Made by a program: the position numbers and the translations under genes
Origin: Cladocopium goreaui
Taxonomy: Eukaryota > Sar > Dinophyceae > Suessiales > Symbiodiniaceae
DNA length: 64,000 nucleotides
Assembly: GCA_947184155.2 (NCBI GenBank)
Contig: CAMXCT020001379.1
Coordinates: 93,489 to 157,488, forward strand
Direction: 5' to 3'
The notes under the pieces: generated by a model
What the model was told of the DNA's origin: nothing
Database searches by the model: none
The model's input: only the letters and a program-made list of their open reading frames with translations
Shown here: piece by piece, positions 57,801 to 63,682 of the stretch
How the letters are laid out: each line of letters starts with the position of its first letter
How positions within the stretch are numbered: the stretch's first letter is position 1

Positions 57801-57867
57801 GGGTGAGCACTACTGGCATTGTCTGAGACACTTTCTGGACGATGACCTCGATGGATCGGAGAAATGA
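33751..57867 (+). CDS. gene C: membrane-anchored alpha/beta-hydrolase (ABHD13/bem46-like)
   Basis: A serine hydrolase of the alpha/beta fold, probably acting on a lipid or thioester at a membrane; the substrate is unknown. Exons: 33751-33856 (anchor), 34101-34151, 35089-35216, 35309-35321, 36495-36547, 37959-38011, 38661-38738, 49108-49185, 49702-49761, 50543-50656, 51603-51690, 51864-51950, 52171-52202 (weak), 56113-56148, 57368-57412 (or 57426), 57771-57867. Family landmarks appear in the right order: WGLDYESFFFTS; KKPAILFFHSNAGD; VVILAMEYRGFGRSDD; the nucleophile elbow GRSLGG; GIVLENSPNCIADV; VVPPSCM; and the His motif GDHMGTYLLAGEHYW. The exon carrying the acid Asp (normally just before VVPP) was not found. 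The 38739-49107 intron contains a whole set of other exons (gene D). Confidence 0.75.
34101..34151 (+). CDS. gene C exon
   Basis: After ACATTCTCAG and before GTATATC it reads EMAERHPISTDTDMFL. The next junction (to 35089) is out of phase, so an exon is missing, perhaps near 34735-34850. Confidence 0.6.
34725..34850 (+). CDS. candidate gene C exon
   Basis: A GC-rich island with an open frame reading VPKIEFLLMLPDLRPPHPEL, then AGPKWLEGQG. Splice borders and phase were not settled. Confidence 0.3.
35089..35216 (+). CDS. gene C exon ending inside an introner terminus
   Basis: After GGCCCCAG it reads RISTGQKANPVAWGLDYESF, then FFTSRLGLSRWWEPNRHME and IPS. PVAWGLDYESFFFTS...LSRWW is the region before the first core strand in bem46/ABHD13 proteins. 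The last codons, ATA CCC TCT G, are the left terminus of the element at 35208-35314. Confidence 0.7.
35208..35314. mobile_element. introner: family-1 element acting as a coding intron
   Basis: ATACCCTCTG|GTTATGTC ... TTTACCAG|AGGGTA. Splicing at the GT and AG inside the two inverted ends removes 92 nt (35217-35308). It leaves ATACCCTCTG+AGGGTA in the mRNA, read as I-P-S-E-G. The frame is continuous from the 35089 exon into the 36495 exon. Confidence 0.75.
35309..35321 (+). CDS. gene C microexon (13 nt)
   Basis: AGGGTAGAACTTC before GTTACG. It completes E-G-R-T-S and supplies two bases that join the 36495 exon in phase (S then KEVEVKKPAIL). It is very short, and its size rests on phase alone. 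Confidence 0.45.
36495..36547 (+). CDS. gene C exon, first core strand and oxyanion loop
   Basis: After CTGTGACAG and before GTGGAAA it reads KEVEVKKPAILFFHSNA. ILFFHSNAGD matches the family's ILYFHGNAED motif. Confidence 0.8.
36600..37300. repeat. TATAATAG(TA) microsatellite, about 700 bp
   Basis: More than 60 copies of TATAATAGTA with a few point variants and TATAATAT interruptions, in a gene C intron. The 148-codon minus-strand frame over it is an artefact. Confidence 0.95.
37827..37934. mobile_element. introner-like element, family 1, complete
   Basis: TACCCTCTGGTAAATTAAC to GTTAAATTACCAGAGGGTA, 108 bp. The next gene C exon begins 24 bp downstream. Using the element's own AG at 37928 would also keep the frame (EGMEFDPLVAGD). 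Confidence 0.85.
37959..38011 (+). CDS. gene C exon
   Basis: After GGTCGCAG and before GTGCCT it reads DIPQRLDFFSRMCRQLN, following HSNAG in phase and leading into VVILAMEYRG. Confidence 0.75.
38661..38738 (+). CDS. gene C exon, YRGFG motif
   Basis: After GCTGACAG it reads VVILAMEYRGFGRSDDAEIS, then EESMAT, the strand-loop-helix of ABHD13 (DYRGYGKSEG.ASEEGL). Donor ACC|GTGGCA. Read on to GCGATA|GTGGGA it would add VAAI. Confidence 0.8.
39682..39720 (+). promoter_or_regulatory. possible trans-splice acceptor and start of gene D
   Basis: TTCTTGCAG is followed by CCTGGCTCAAG and then, in the coding frame, ATG at 39718 (MASPMAFEAPG). GCAGCC...TGGCTCAAG resembles a shortened spliced leader (AGCCATTTTGGCTCAAG lacking about four bases), so this may be a leader relic in a 5' UTR. 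The match is short. Confidence 0.35.
39718..39898 (+). CDS. gene D first exon
   Basis: Reads MASPMAFEAPGTVPGYADKV, SARLLANDMASLMEWTHLRE, then SSVTEHIDQIFAMAAMEDTA before GTGAAAT. Strong coding composition; the open frame continues upstream to the acceptor. Confidence 0.7.
39718..47753 (+). CDS. gene D: unknown protein nested in a gene C intron
   Basis: No family recognised. Exons: 39718-39898, 40171-40281, 41196-41224, 41400-41597, 42697-42850, 43572-about 43713, 44654-44750, 44950-45077, 46138-46174, 47430-47453, 47578-47753 with TAG. All junctions except those around the 43572 exon's 3' end join in phase. About 425 residues. The protein is rich in charged helices (NAIEEQEKFLKEKRARK; RAAQKALEVARKNN) and Pro/Ser linkers. 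KSVTF fits the PP1-binding RVxF consensus. The whole chain lies between gene C exons 38661 and 49108 on the same strand. Alternatives: it is a large insertion domain of gene C (but the end phases do not fit), or the last exon splices on at CAG|GTGCCT toward exons near 48205 and 48511. Confidence 0.6.
40171..40281 (+). CDS. gene D exon with RVxF-like motif
   Basis: After CGCTGTAG it reads RASMVQNAIEEQEKFLKEKR, then ARKSVTFPERMGEVDP. Donor C|GTAAAC. If unspliced, the frame ends nine bases on at TAG (40290-40292), so a short two-exon gene ending here is the alternative. Confidence 0.65.
40661..40777. mobile_element. introner-like element, family 1, GACCCTGCCAGA subtype, reversed
   Basis: TACCCTCTGGTAAATTAAC to GTTAATTTACTGGAGGGTA. 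The body is the reverse complement of that at 27904-28008. Confidence 0.8.
41196..41224 (+). CDS. gene D microexon (29 nt)
   Basis: After TTGTCCAG and before GTGGGT it reads SLPRRLTPK. In phase with both neighbours. Confidence 0.45.
41400..41597 (+). CDS. gene D exon
   Basis: After a good pyrimidine tract (ACTTTTTCCCAAG) it reads LFSSKNVGLPAGFPPPPRPS, FKVKLVRAAQKALEVARKNN, GGYNKAKALAAAAFVEVSEL, then KTKWSL before GTGCAG. A proline-rich stretch is followed by a long basic helix. Confidence 0.7.
42697..42850 (+). CDS. gene D exon
   Basis: After CTGGGTAG it reads DAIAYVLALDPAPEEFVCVE, PLMKRRLRLRQAAPKETKET, then VAQQRALDLGK. Donor A|GTCAGG gives phase to the next exon (S-A-K-A-T-Q). Confidence 0.7.
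43572..43713 (+). CDS. gene D exon, 3' end uncertain
   Basis: After CCTCCCAG it reads AKATQRILIGHARRPAGEED, RPWLVEAAGDIFATPPLRSL, then SEKTAQ. No clean GT donor: candidates are a GC donor at 43714 (AAAG|GCGCTG) or GT at 43744. Confidence 0.65.
44654..44750 (+). CDS. gene D exon
   Basis: After GAGTACAG (or CTGCCAG 7 nt earlier) it reads HICMSPSQLMGMPRYYIAIP, then PEVEKKVLTEGD before GTTGAC. Confidence 0.65.
44950..45077 (+). CDS. gene D exon
   Basis: After CACCCAAG it reads PSTCGPGYHPTKRSSVPVSA, then SPAQALAAYLKVLRRSKEER and AE, before GTGGGA. The frame is also open upstream to TTTTTGCAG at 44938, a better acceptor that would break phase. Confidence 0.65.
45187..45245. repeat. short dispersed repeat also at 13734
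   Basis: GAGGACCATCCCAAGGATCG then TAAGTGGTTAGCAACTGGGCT closely matches 13734-13790. Both contain a perfect donor-like ATCGTAAGT. Possibly ends of another intron-forming family. Confidence 0.55.
46138..46174 (+). CDS. gene D exon (37 nt)
   Basis: After TGGACCAG and before GTAGGT it reads AFDPQPKLTKSV. Phase fits 45077 and 47430. Confidence 0.55.
47430..47453 (+). CDS. gene D microexon (24 nt)
   Basis: After a pyrimidine-rich tract and AAATAG it reads AGEPTPQ, ending CACAAG|GTGGTGCC. In phase on both sides. Confidence 0.6.
47450..47570. mobile_element. introner: family-3 element forming a whole gene D intron
   Basis: CAAGGTGGTGCC and GGCACCACCTTG are exact inverted ends. The deduced intron 47454-47577 starts at the GT in the left end and finishes just past the right end (CACCCAAG|GC). 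The flanks CCACAAG and ACCCAAG look like a target duplication. A second copy is at 49264-49426. Confidence 0.75.
47578..47753 (+). CDS. gene D last exon
   Basis: Reads LDDRLWDLWEWTSAHELFPV, then LSEDQRGVRAAVLGVQ, and on to VPPEMMMDVVTHPQGGTSAA F and TAG. Coding composition falls after LGVQ, so splicing at CAG|GTGCCT is the alternative. Confidence 0.65.
47765..47895. repeat. TATATACATAA microsatellite
   Basis: About 130 bp of TA-rich simple repeats directly after the gene D stop. Confidence 0.9.
48205..48257 (+). CDS. candidate exon
   Basis: Between CTGCCCAG and GTGAAAC. One frame reads FLIRTKGQALPGSCFSR and joins the next exon (48511) in phase. Possibly gene D continuing past 47688. Confidence 0.4.
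48511..48590 (+). CDS. exon, hydrophobic segment
   Basis: Between ATTCCTAG and a strong donor GTAAGC it reads EGCLELFFAKIVRDIQAMFI, then ACGSFL. Coding character is good, but it does not join gene C exon 49108 in the hydrolase frame. It is an orphan exon inside the same 10.4-kb intron. Confidence 0.5.
49108..49185 (+). CDS. gene C exon
   Basis: After CTTCTCAG and before GTAGAAC, 26 codons: VEDASCAYQWLVNYAVVDRA, then GESSPC. It follows SEESMAT in phase after a 10.4-kb gap and matches the D.xxAYxWL helix between the YRG and GxSxG motifs. Confidence 0.75.
49264..49426. mobile_element. introner-like element, family 3, longer copy
   Basis: CAAGGTGGGGCCCCGCTAGA at the left and GGGGCGCACCTTG at the right. 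The body shares TAACTATAGTTAATGG and GATAAACCAACA with 47450-47570. It lies in the gene C intron after 49185. Confidence 0.75.
49702..49761 (+). CDS. gene C exon, nucleophile elbow
   Basis: After AGCTGGCAG, 20 codons ending DPEQIYVFGRSLGGC. GRSLGG is the GxSxG elbow with the catalytic serine. Donor GTCACAG joins the 50543 exon in phase. Confidence 0.8.
50543..50656 (+). CDS. gene C exon, Ser-rich loop
   Basis: After CATCCCAG and before GTTTGG, 38 codons: VRLVSWLLGVDGSARSPPTE, then TETSSTSSTSSKLPLPAG. It links GRSLGGC to GAAGIVLEN in phase. The alternate frame (DGDGDVVDIVDVVEAAAA) is also open. Confidence 0.65.
51603..51690 (+). CDS. gene C exon
   Basis: After GGAAAGCAG it reads GAAGIVLENSPNCIADVATH, then MLPFLRLGH, before GTGATC. 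It matches the family stretch LIVENTFTSI. Confidence 0.8.
51864..51950 (+). CDS. gene C exon with a GC donor
   Basis: After CCCCCAG it reads PRLVPRSLLTWPLLLDEWRS, then SDWLDWHL, ending CTTG|GCAGCT. The frame meets TGA at 51956 if not spliced. Confidence 0.6.
51972..52075. mobile_element. inverted-repeat element (TAAACTAACCAG ends)
   Basis: GTGGGAAAAACCCATGG and CCATGGGTTTTCCAC, with outer TAAACTAAC and TTAGTTTA, are inverted. Related to the element at 52686-52784. Confidence 0.6.
52171..52202 (+). CDS. weak gene C exon
   Basis: After ATTCCCCAG, in phase with 51950, it reads HLLYQPLERA before GTGGGA. Running on, it reaches TAA at 52243. It does not supply the expected Asp before VVPP. Confidence 0.35.
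52951..53780. repeat. higher-order satellite, 225-260 bp units
   Basis: Four units begin GAGCTGCTTTCGTGTGCCAT (52951, 53176, 53436, 53696). Each continues with CTCACTGAAGTTCACCCAAG and a run of short ACTCATCTCACA repeats. It yields a 261-codon open frame of Ser/His/Thr/Gln/Leu that is not a gene. Confidence 0.95.
53782..54275. repeat. tandem repeat, 117-137 bp, four units
   Basis: Units start CATGAAAGAGC at 53782, 53899, 54036 and 54153, and hold AAGAAAGATGATGAGG. They end in CACCCCACC runs of varying length. Two unit types alternate. Confidence 0.95.
54308..54425. repeat. about 24-bp tandem repeat (TGTGCGCAGATGAC)
   Basis: Five units give CADD-containing peptides in one frame (LCADD, MCADD). 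It directly follows the previous array. Confidence 0.9.
54570..55618. repeat. 1-kb TATAATATAATA microsatellite
   Basis: Almost pure A/T simple sequence built from ATATAATATA and TATTTATAATATAA variants. Confidence 0.95.
56113..56148 (+). CDS. gene C exon (36 nt), VPP motif
   Basis: After GTGAAATCAG and before GTTGGG it reads VVPPSCMEDLRR, the segment right after the catalytic Asp in bem46/ABHD13 proteins (D.L.PP.MM..LY). Confidence 0.65.
56631..56735. mobile_element. introner-like element, family 1, GGTTATGTC subtype reversed
   Basis: TACCCTCTGGTAAACTAAC to TTTTGACATAACCAGAGGGTA, 105 bp, in the opposite orientation to 27763 and 35208. Confidence 0.9.
57368..57412 (+). CDS. gene C exon (45 nt)
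   Basis: After TTTCCACAG and before GTAAAAC it reads FPKAVPAGRWFYNIE. It precedes the catalytic-His exon, but phase is off by one. A later donor (CATCG|GTGGTT, exon end 57426) would restore it by adding VKHH. Confidence 0.65.
57771..57867 (+). CDS. gene C last exon, catalytic His
   Basis: After GAGTCAG it reads GDHMGTYLLAGEHYWHCLRH, then FLDDDLDGSEK and TGA (57865-57867). GDHMGTYLL matches the GGHNDTYL motif that holds the catalytic histidine. A TTGGGGTC(C/G)C decamer array lies just upstream (57710-57765). Confidence 0.8.
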
Positions 57868-58258
57868 GGATCAGCGACCAGGTCAACGATGATCAGTGAA
57901 TATCCATGATATGGTTGTTATAGATGGTTATATATGGTTATTCTAATATATATATATACCACTATATATATATTATTATATTATATATATACACATTTGA
58001 ATATACTGATGATCTTAGATGATGCTTTCAGCACCTCATATGATTAGTGTACATCAAAACCAAAGAAACGACCTAAGGTGAAAGATAGGAATCCAGTTTT
58101 TGTTGGGAGATGAGCCCAGATTCTACCCATATATGGTACCCTCGTGGCTGTATCATCTATAAACGGACCATTTTTATCCATGTTCCATAGCTATGTTGAA
58201 TAACCAGGGGTTACATTTGCTTCCGAAAAGACCTAGGCTGCACATCAGTACCATAGCA

Positions 58259-61200
58259 GAGAATGATGGCGGCCTACCTCGAAATCCGGAGCGTATTCGT
58301 GGGTGATGGGCTCCTTGAAAGGGTTTCACCAAACAAAAAAGGCTATGAGTCAGCAGCCAAGAGTACAGGCACCAAACAAAGTGTATGTGAATGCAAAGTC
58401 ACGTGCCATGAAAAGCTATTGGTTGCACTTAGTCACTAATTATACACCTCAACTTGAAATGGTGATCAAGTGTCACACCCGCGACATCCCAGGGTTTCAG
58501 GGTGCCGGATACCACACATCGGCACTGCTACTACAAATATGTGGTGAGTTTCATGGCAGATGCCATCTTGGGATCGATGTTGTGTGAGGCTCATTGAGGC
58601 TCTGATGGTAGATGATAGTTTTGGAGGTGGGAGGAAGATCAAAGACACAGATTGATGACTAGTAGGTGACCAACAAGTGAGGGAAAATACGGAGATCATA
58701 GCAAAGGAATGCAAAAGATACGAAAACGAGTTTTGATTTGACTTCAGATATAATAGATCAAAGATGATCAAAGTCTTTTTCAACTGCGCTGTATGGTAGC
58801 AATCTGAAACCACACTCAGATGATGGAGCCAGTCATAACATCACCATCCCAGGTAAAGTGGGTAAAACTTGGGCGTCTTTCATACCCTTTAGCATCGAGA
58901 AATGACACTGGGACAGCAGAGAGCAGATATCTTTAGAACAACTCTACGTCTAGAGTCGAAAGTATTTGTGTTCAATAAGACTTACAAATCATACTTAAGC
59001 TGGGAAGGGTCATGAGGTTTTTTCCATTCTGTAGACGGACAAGAATGAATTACTATGGATTCTGTATGGAATTGTGTATTTTTCATTGTTTTTGTTTTTT
59101 AATGTTAATAATTCTGATAAACAACTCTTGTATCTGTATTATGATATTTATACATTTTATTTAATTACACACAATGCTTATCTTCACAATTTGATCTCAA
59201 CGGGCTCACGGAAATCTCAGAAACTGAGCTGAAGACCATGGGCTGGACAGCATGGCTGAAGAGCGGCCTTTTGCGAAAAACTGCGCCGAAAAAAACATGG
59301 AGTTGTTGGAAAGATCCGAAGTTTCGCAAGGTGAAATTGATTACTATATGGAACTATATATATATGGAATTAGAATTGTACTGCTGGAAATATATTGATG
59401 TTCTAAACCCCTGTCAGCTGATTCATTAATATCGCATTATACGGCCTTGTATTTATTAAAGGGATTCTCATCATCCATTGTGAGAGTTCCTACTGTTACT
59501 GCTCAGCTGTATACTGCAAAGGTAGAGCTCAGAAGCTTGAGGTGTAAGACCTAAGGCGGTATACCCGTATACCCTGGAAAACTTCGACACATGCAACATA
59601 AGAATACCTTCATGTCTCCTGATAGCACCTGAAATAGTACAGTACCCACTTATAAACCCTGTGATAATGCTTTATCTTTCTGTGTATAACATTGTATGAC
59701 TGGTGTTATAGCCTACCGGCTATACCCAGATGCTCCAGCACCAACATTTATTTACCATCCTGTATATGAACTAACATAGATATGGAAAACCACCATGAAG
59801 ATCATTATAGGGAAACCATCGATCCATGGATTTTCCATATCTATCTTGATAGGCCCCCCCTTCCGAGATTCCGAGAACATATAGTGACAATCTTAAGAAT
59901 TCTTTGGTACATAGAAGCCCAAAAATTAGCTGTATCTAATTTAGTAACCCCCGTATCTATGTTATAACTGCCAAAAAAGAAAACAAACTGTTACCATCTG
60001 GTTATTTAACATAGCCATGGTATAGATGGCCCTAATCGAAATAGATGGTTTACCTATTACAATTGGTGGCTCTTTCCATGGCGAACTGTTAGTCATAACC
60101 AGAGGGCAATTCCCACGTGCCACACATGTGATAAATATCACATCCAACTGTCCTGGGATGGGCACGGTTAAATCATTAGGGATTTTTCCAACACGCTACC
60201 GCTTCGATCCGCGCCAGGAGAATGAGGATGGGAACGGCCTTGCCTTTCACCGACATGAACGAAATTGGCAGCGTCCCAAGTCAGGGACGGTGGAGATCTA
60301 GGGATCAGCGGAAATCAATGGAAATCATAAGATCCGATTTTACTAGGGATTAATGAATATTAATGATCATAACATCATCATCATAACATGATAATGGTTA
60401 ATCCCTAAATCTCATAATGATGTTATGATCATAAATTGGTTGATCAGATTTTATAACCATTATTAACCATCATTGTCGGTTGTATATATATATATACATC
60501 AATTATACCCATTGTTAGCGATTGTTACAGCAACCCACTATTGTTGTTGATTTGCCCATTATTAACCATTATACACTCTTATTAACCATCATTAGGGATG
60601 TAGGGATCAGTGGATCTATTTGAAATGCTGGATGTTTTCATGATTTTCCGAAAGAAACCTTTGGGAATCAATTAAAATTTCTTGTGGTGAAGTGTTGTGA
60701 ATGGGGAATTATTATTGTGGATCTCAATCAAAGGGGACTTGATGGGAGATGTATCAATTGGCTGAATATAAGGACCTCAATGGTCGTCGCTGTAGATGAT
60801 GGTTTCTGTGAGATCATTGAGATCGTCCAAACACCACCACACATTTCAGGCAGGTGACTGATCACAATGGAGGCCATAGTTGAGAACGTCAAGATATTTT
60901 TTCAGCGATGACATATGGTCGTATGGTCGTTGTATGTCGTTGTGACGTGTGAAGAAAACATGGAGGCCATAGTTGAGAACGTCAAGATATTTTTTCAGCG
61001 ATGACATATGGTCGTATGGTCGTTGTATGTCGTTGTGACGTGTGAAGAAAACATGAACCCATTGGGCCAATAATGTCGCGGTGTCTCGAAGTGTCCCAAG
61101 GCTGCTGCTTCTAACTGGCACCAAGAGATGGTGCGTCGACCAATGGGGCTGGTTTCGGGGCTGTTTTTGCTGGATCTGGATGGATGTCGTTGAAGAATTT

Positions 61201-62628
61201 TGCAGAACTAGTGTTGTCACATCATTTCCAAGCCCCTCTCTTGTGATTCTTGTGGCTTCGGTCCCTTCCCCCCGACCTTTGCCGGACGGAAACAAAGCAT
61301 CGCCTGATAATTGTTGATGCACCCTGACACCTGTGCATATAAACAGGGGTCAGCTTTCATGCTTTGGAGTGGGGCATTCTTCCGGAGGGTTATCTACAAA
61401 ACCAAGTGCAAGGTGAATGAGTCAAAGATGGCCGGCTGGGAAATCCTCCAACTAAATAGGCATCTATATGGAGGTTTCCCCAAATTTGATCAGTTTAGTA
61501 TTGAACGCTATGGTTTTTGGGGATCCCCCATTTTAAGAAACATTTTTTTATCGGAAATTAATTTTGAATAATCTAGACATATCAGACATGTTTTTACTTA
61601 CCATGTTTTCCCATTGCTGCGTTGCCAGAGGATATCGCCAGGTACTTCCACGGCGGTACCCCCGTCACTGCCCTGCAGCGCGTGTCCGAAGAAAGCCTGA
61701 TCAAGGCGGAGGTCGGGGATGGTGGGGGGCGCATCCGGAGGTTTGTTCGGAACAGGAGGGTGATATTGTCATGTACCATCTGGTTATGACTAAGCCATAG
61801 GAAAATAGAGGTTTATAGCTGGGAAAACCATAGGAAAACCATAGGAAAATGGAGGTTATACCCATCTGGTTATGACATTCACAGTTTGCCATGGAAAGAT
61901 CCACCATTTTTAAATATTTTTAATAGGTACACCATCTATTTCGATTGGGGCCATCGAAAAACCATGGCGAACTGTTAGTCATAACCAGAGGGTAGGTTTG
62001 TCCGAAAATCTTCCAAAATCCTACGGTTTATCATCATTCTTTGAATTAAGATGGCTGACCCATGCCATCCAGTAGCCATGTCTTGGGAAAGGGTGCACCA
62101 CCAACAATTATATAGGGAATTTCATGATTTAATCATAATCACTAATCATTCAAAATTCAAGAATGACAACTTTCGAGATTGTAGTCAAAGATTTGGAGAA
62201 TGGTTTCAATCATGCCAACCACCATTTTATCAAACCAAGAGGGACAACAAACACATTCATAGTATAGGATATAGGTAGGGGTTGTCTCTGTACGAACAAT
62301 TTCCAAATGAATCTGGAAAGCTTCTGGAAAGTGTGACTGCAGTGCTTGGACTATTGCCCATCTACTTCTTGTTCATCTTATTCATAAGGACACACAATGG
62401 CATGATATAAATCATAAAATCATATAAAACATAAAATCATATAAACTCATAAACATGATAAAAATGATTAAAACTTCTTATCCAACCATTATCCTTCTCC
62501 TTCATTTAAATAATAACACATATAAAGAACGTTTTGAACATCGGGACGGAACTTTGGCAGTTGGTTCCTATCAGGTTGAGGCCGCTACCGCAGGCGGCTT
62601 TCCGGAGGGGCTCAAACTGGATAATTAA
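58259..62628 (+). CDS. gene E: complete six-exon gene, 167 aa, unknown
   Basis: Acceptor CCATAGCAG with ATG at 58263. Exons 58263-58302, 59221-59330, 60180-60289, 61354-61412, 61629-61759, 62575-62628, stop TAA. All five junctions are in phase (504 nt). Start MMAAYLEIRSVFV; then ETELKTMGWTAWLKSGLLRK; TALPFTDMNEIGSVPSQG; EDIARYFHGGTPVTALQRVS; end GGFPEGLKLDN. The pattern WLKSGLLRK...W...FRK...ALPFTDMNEIGSV faintly recalls a PH domain, but I would not assert it. Exons 2-4 each have a second open frame. It begins 392 bp after the gene C stop, consistent with tandem same-strand gene order. Confidence 0.6.
59992..60108. mobile_element. introner-like element, family 1, GGTTATTTAAC subtype
   Basis: TACCATCTGGTTATTTAAC to TAGTCATAACCAGAGGGCA in gene E intron 2, 70 bp before the next exon. 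Confidence 0.75.
60867..61052. repeat. exact 93-bp tandem duplication
   Basis: Two identical units starting ATGGAGGCCATAGTTGAGAA at 60867 and 60960. They lie in gene E intron 3. On the minus strand the duplication is in frame (31 codons) inside a 158-codon open frame. Confidence 0.95.
61774..61994. mobile_element. two overlapping family-1 elements
   Basis: TACCATCTGGTTATGACTAA starts at 61774. A second left end (CCATCTGGTTATGACATTC) starts near 61861 and runs to TAGTCATAACCAGAGGGTA at 61994. Confidence 0.7.
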
Positions 62629-62743
62629 TCAGTAATCTCCGAGAAGTATGGTTTATGATACTGATAACATCTTACAACTACAGTTCATGGGGTCTACAAA
62701 CTAACATATAATGGGGGGCTGTCAGTAAAGCACCTTTGTTTCG

Positions 62744-63682
62744 ATGAGGCTCCGGAAAGTCGTTCGTGATCTTTCCAAACGTCTGCTAGGTAGATGGTTG
62801 AATGGTGCTCTTGAGCTGCTTCAAAACTACGTCCAATGATCTGTTTTCCAAAATAATGAGATAAACTGTGTTCAACACGTGAATCAAGATAACATGTCCA
62901 AGATGTCTTCCAAAACTCTTTTCCAAACTGACTAATTTTTTGTCGACTTACCTACACAAAAAACGTGTCTTATAAGCCATGTACTAACTGGGATGACCGT
63001 TGGTGGTCGCTAGGTGAGCTCCAAAGTCACGAGCAAAAACCTGGCGAATGCATGCTGATTCCGGATGGATACTGGTCGGGGGGGATGGGTGATTATTACC
63101 CTCTGGTAATTTAACATAGCTATTGAAAATGACCATTTATAGTGGTTTTTCCCATTAAAAATGGTGATTTTCCATAGTTATGTTAGTTTACCAGAGGGTA
63201 TTATGGGAAATGTTGGGAGAAACCTAGTGAAACCATCTCCAGTTTGATTTCTTGGTGGCCAGTATATGATGATAACTACATAAGTCCAAGTAACAGTTTC
63301 CCGCCGGGAGATGGAACATCCTCAAAGATTGAGAACGGTCTTGAAGGCTTTGTTATTTATATGATATATATATATATATTATGTATTTGGTATTAGAGTA
63401 TTCCTTAATCAGGCATTTCTTTGAACTAACACCCAAAGATTGATCCGTAAAATATGGTCCATGCCGACTCACCGATAGTTTCTAAATTCTGTAAGCCCAA
63501 CTGTAGAACTCGAGATATCCGCCATCCAGCAGATAGCCAGTTACGTCCAATGGTCCAGGCATTGCACCTACAATGACCCTGCCGAACAAGACATGACCTT
63601 TGGTGTGGGTGGTATGGGCAGGACCGCTGGGGATGTTGGCTTGGGAGAGGCGAGGAGAATCTCCCCCGCGGCGAAGACATGA
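62744..63682 (+). CDS. gene F: complete two-exon gene, 73 aa, unknown
   Basis: ATG at 62744, 20 bp after the acceptor GGCTGTCAG. Exon 1 (62744-62789) reads MRLRKVVRDLSKRLL before GTAGAT. Exon 2 (63507-63682) follows CAACTGTAG and reads LEISAIQQIASYVQWSRHCT, YNDPAEQDMTFGVGGMGRTA, then GDVGLGEARRISPAAKT and TGA. The junction is in phase. Only 115 bp separate it from the gene E stop. Basic N-terminal helix, Gly-rich C-terminal half; no family recognised. Confidence 0.6.
63097..63200. mobile_element. introner-like element, family 1, complete
   Basis: TACCCTCTGGTAATTTAAC to GTTAGTTTACCAGAGGGTA, 104 bp, inside the only intron of gene F. Confidence 0.9.

Noticed and set aside
58501-58543. possible exon GAGYHTSALLLQIC with a GTGAGT donor
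   Set aside because: It looks RCC1-like and has good splice sites, but it breaks the in-phase join of gene E exons 1 and 2. Left out of the model.
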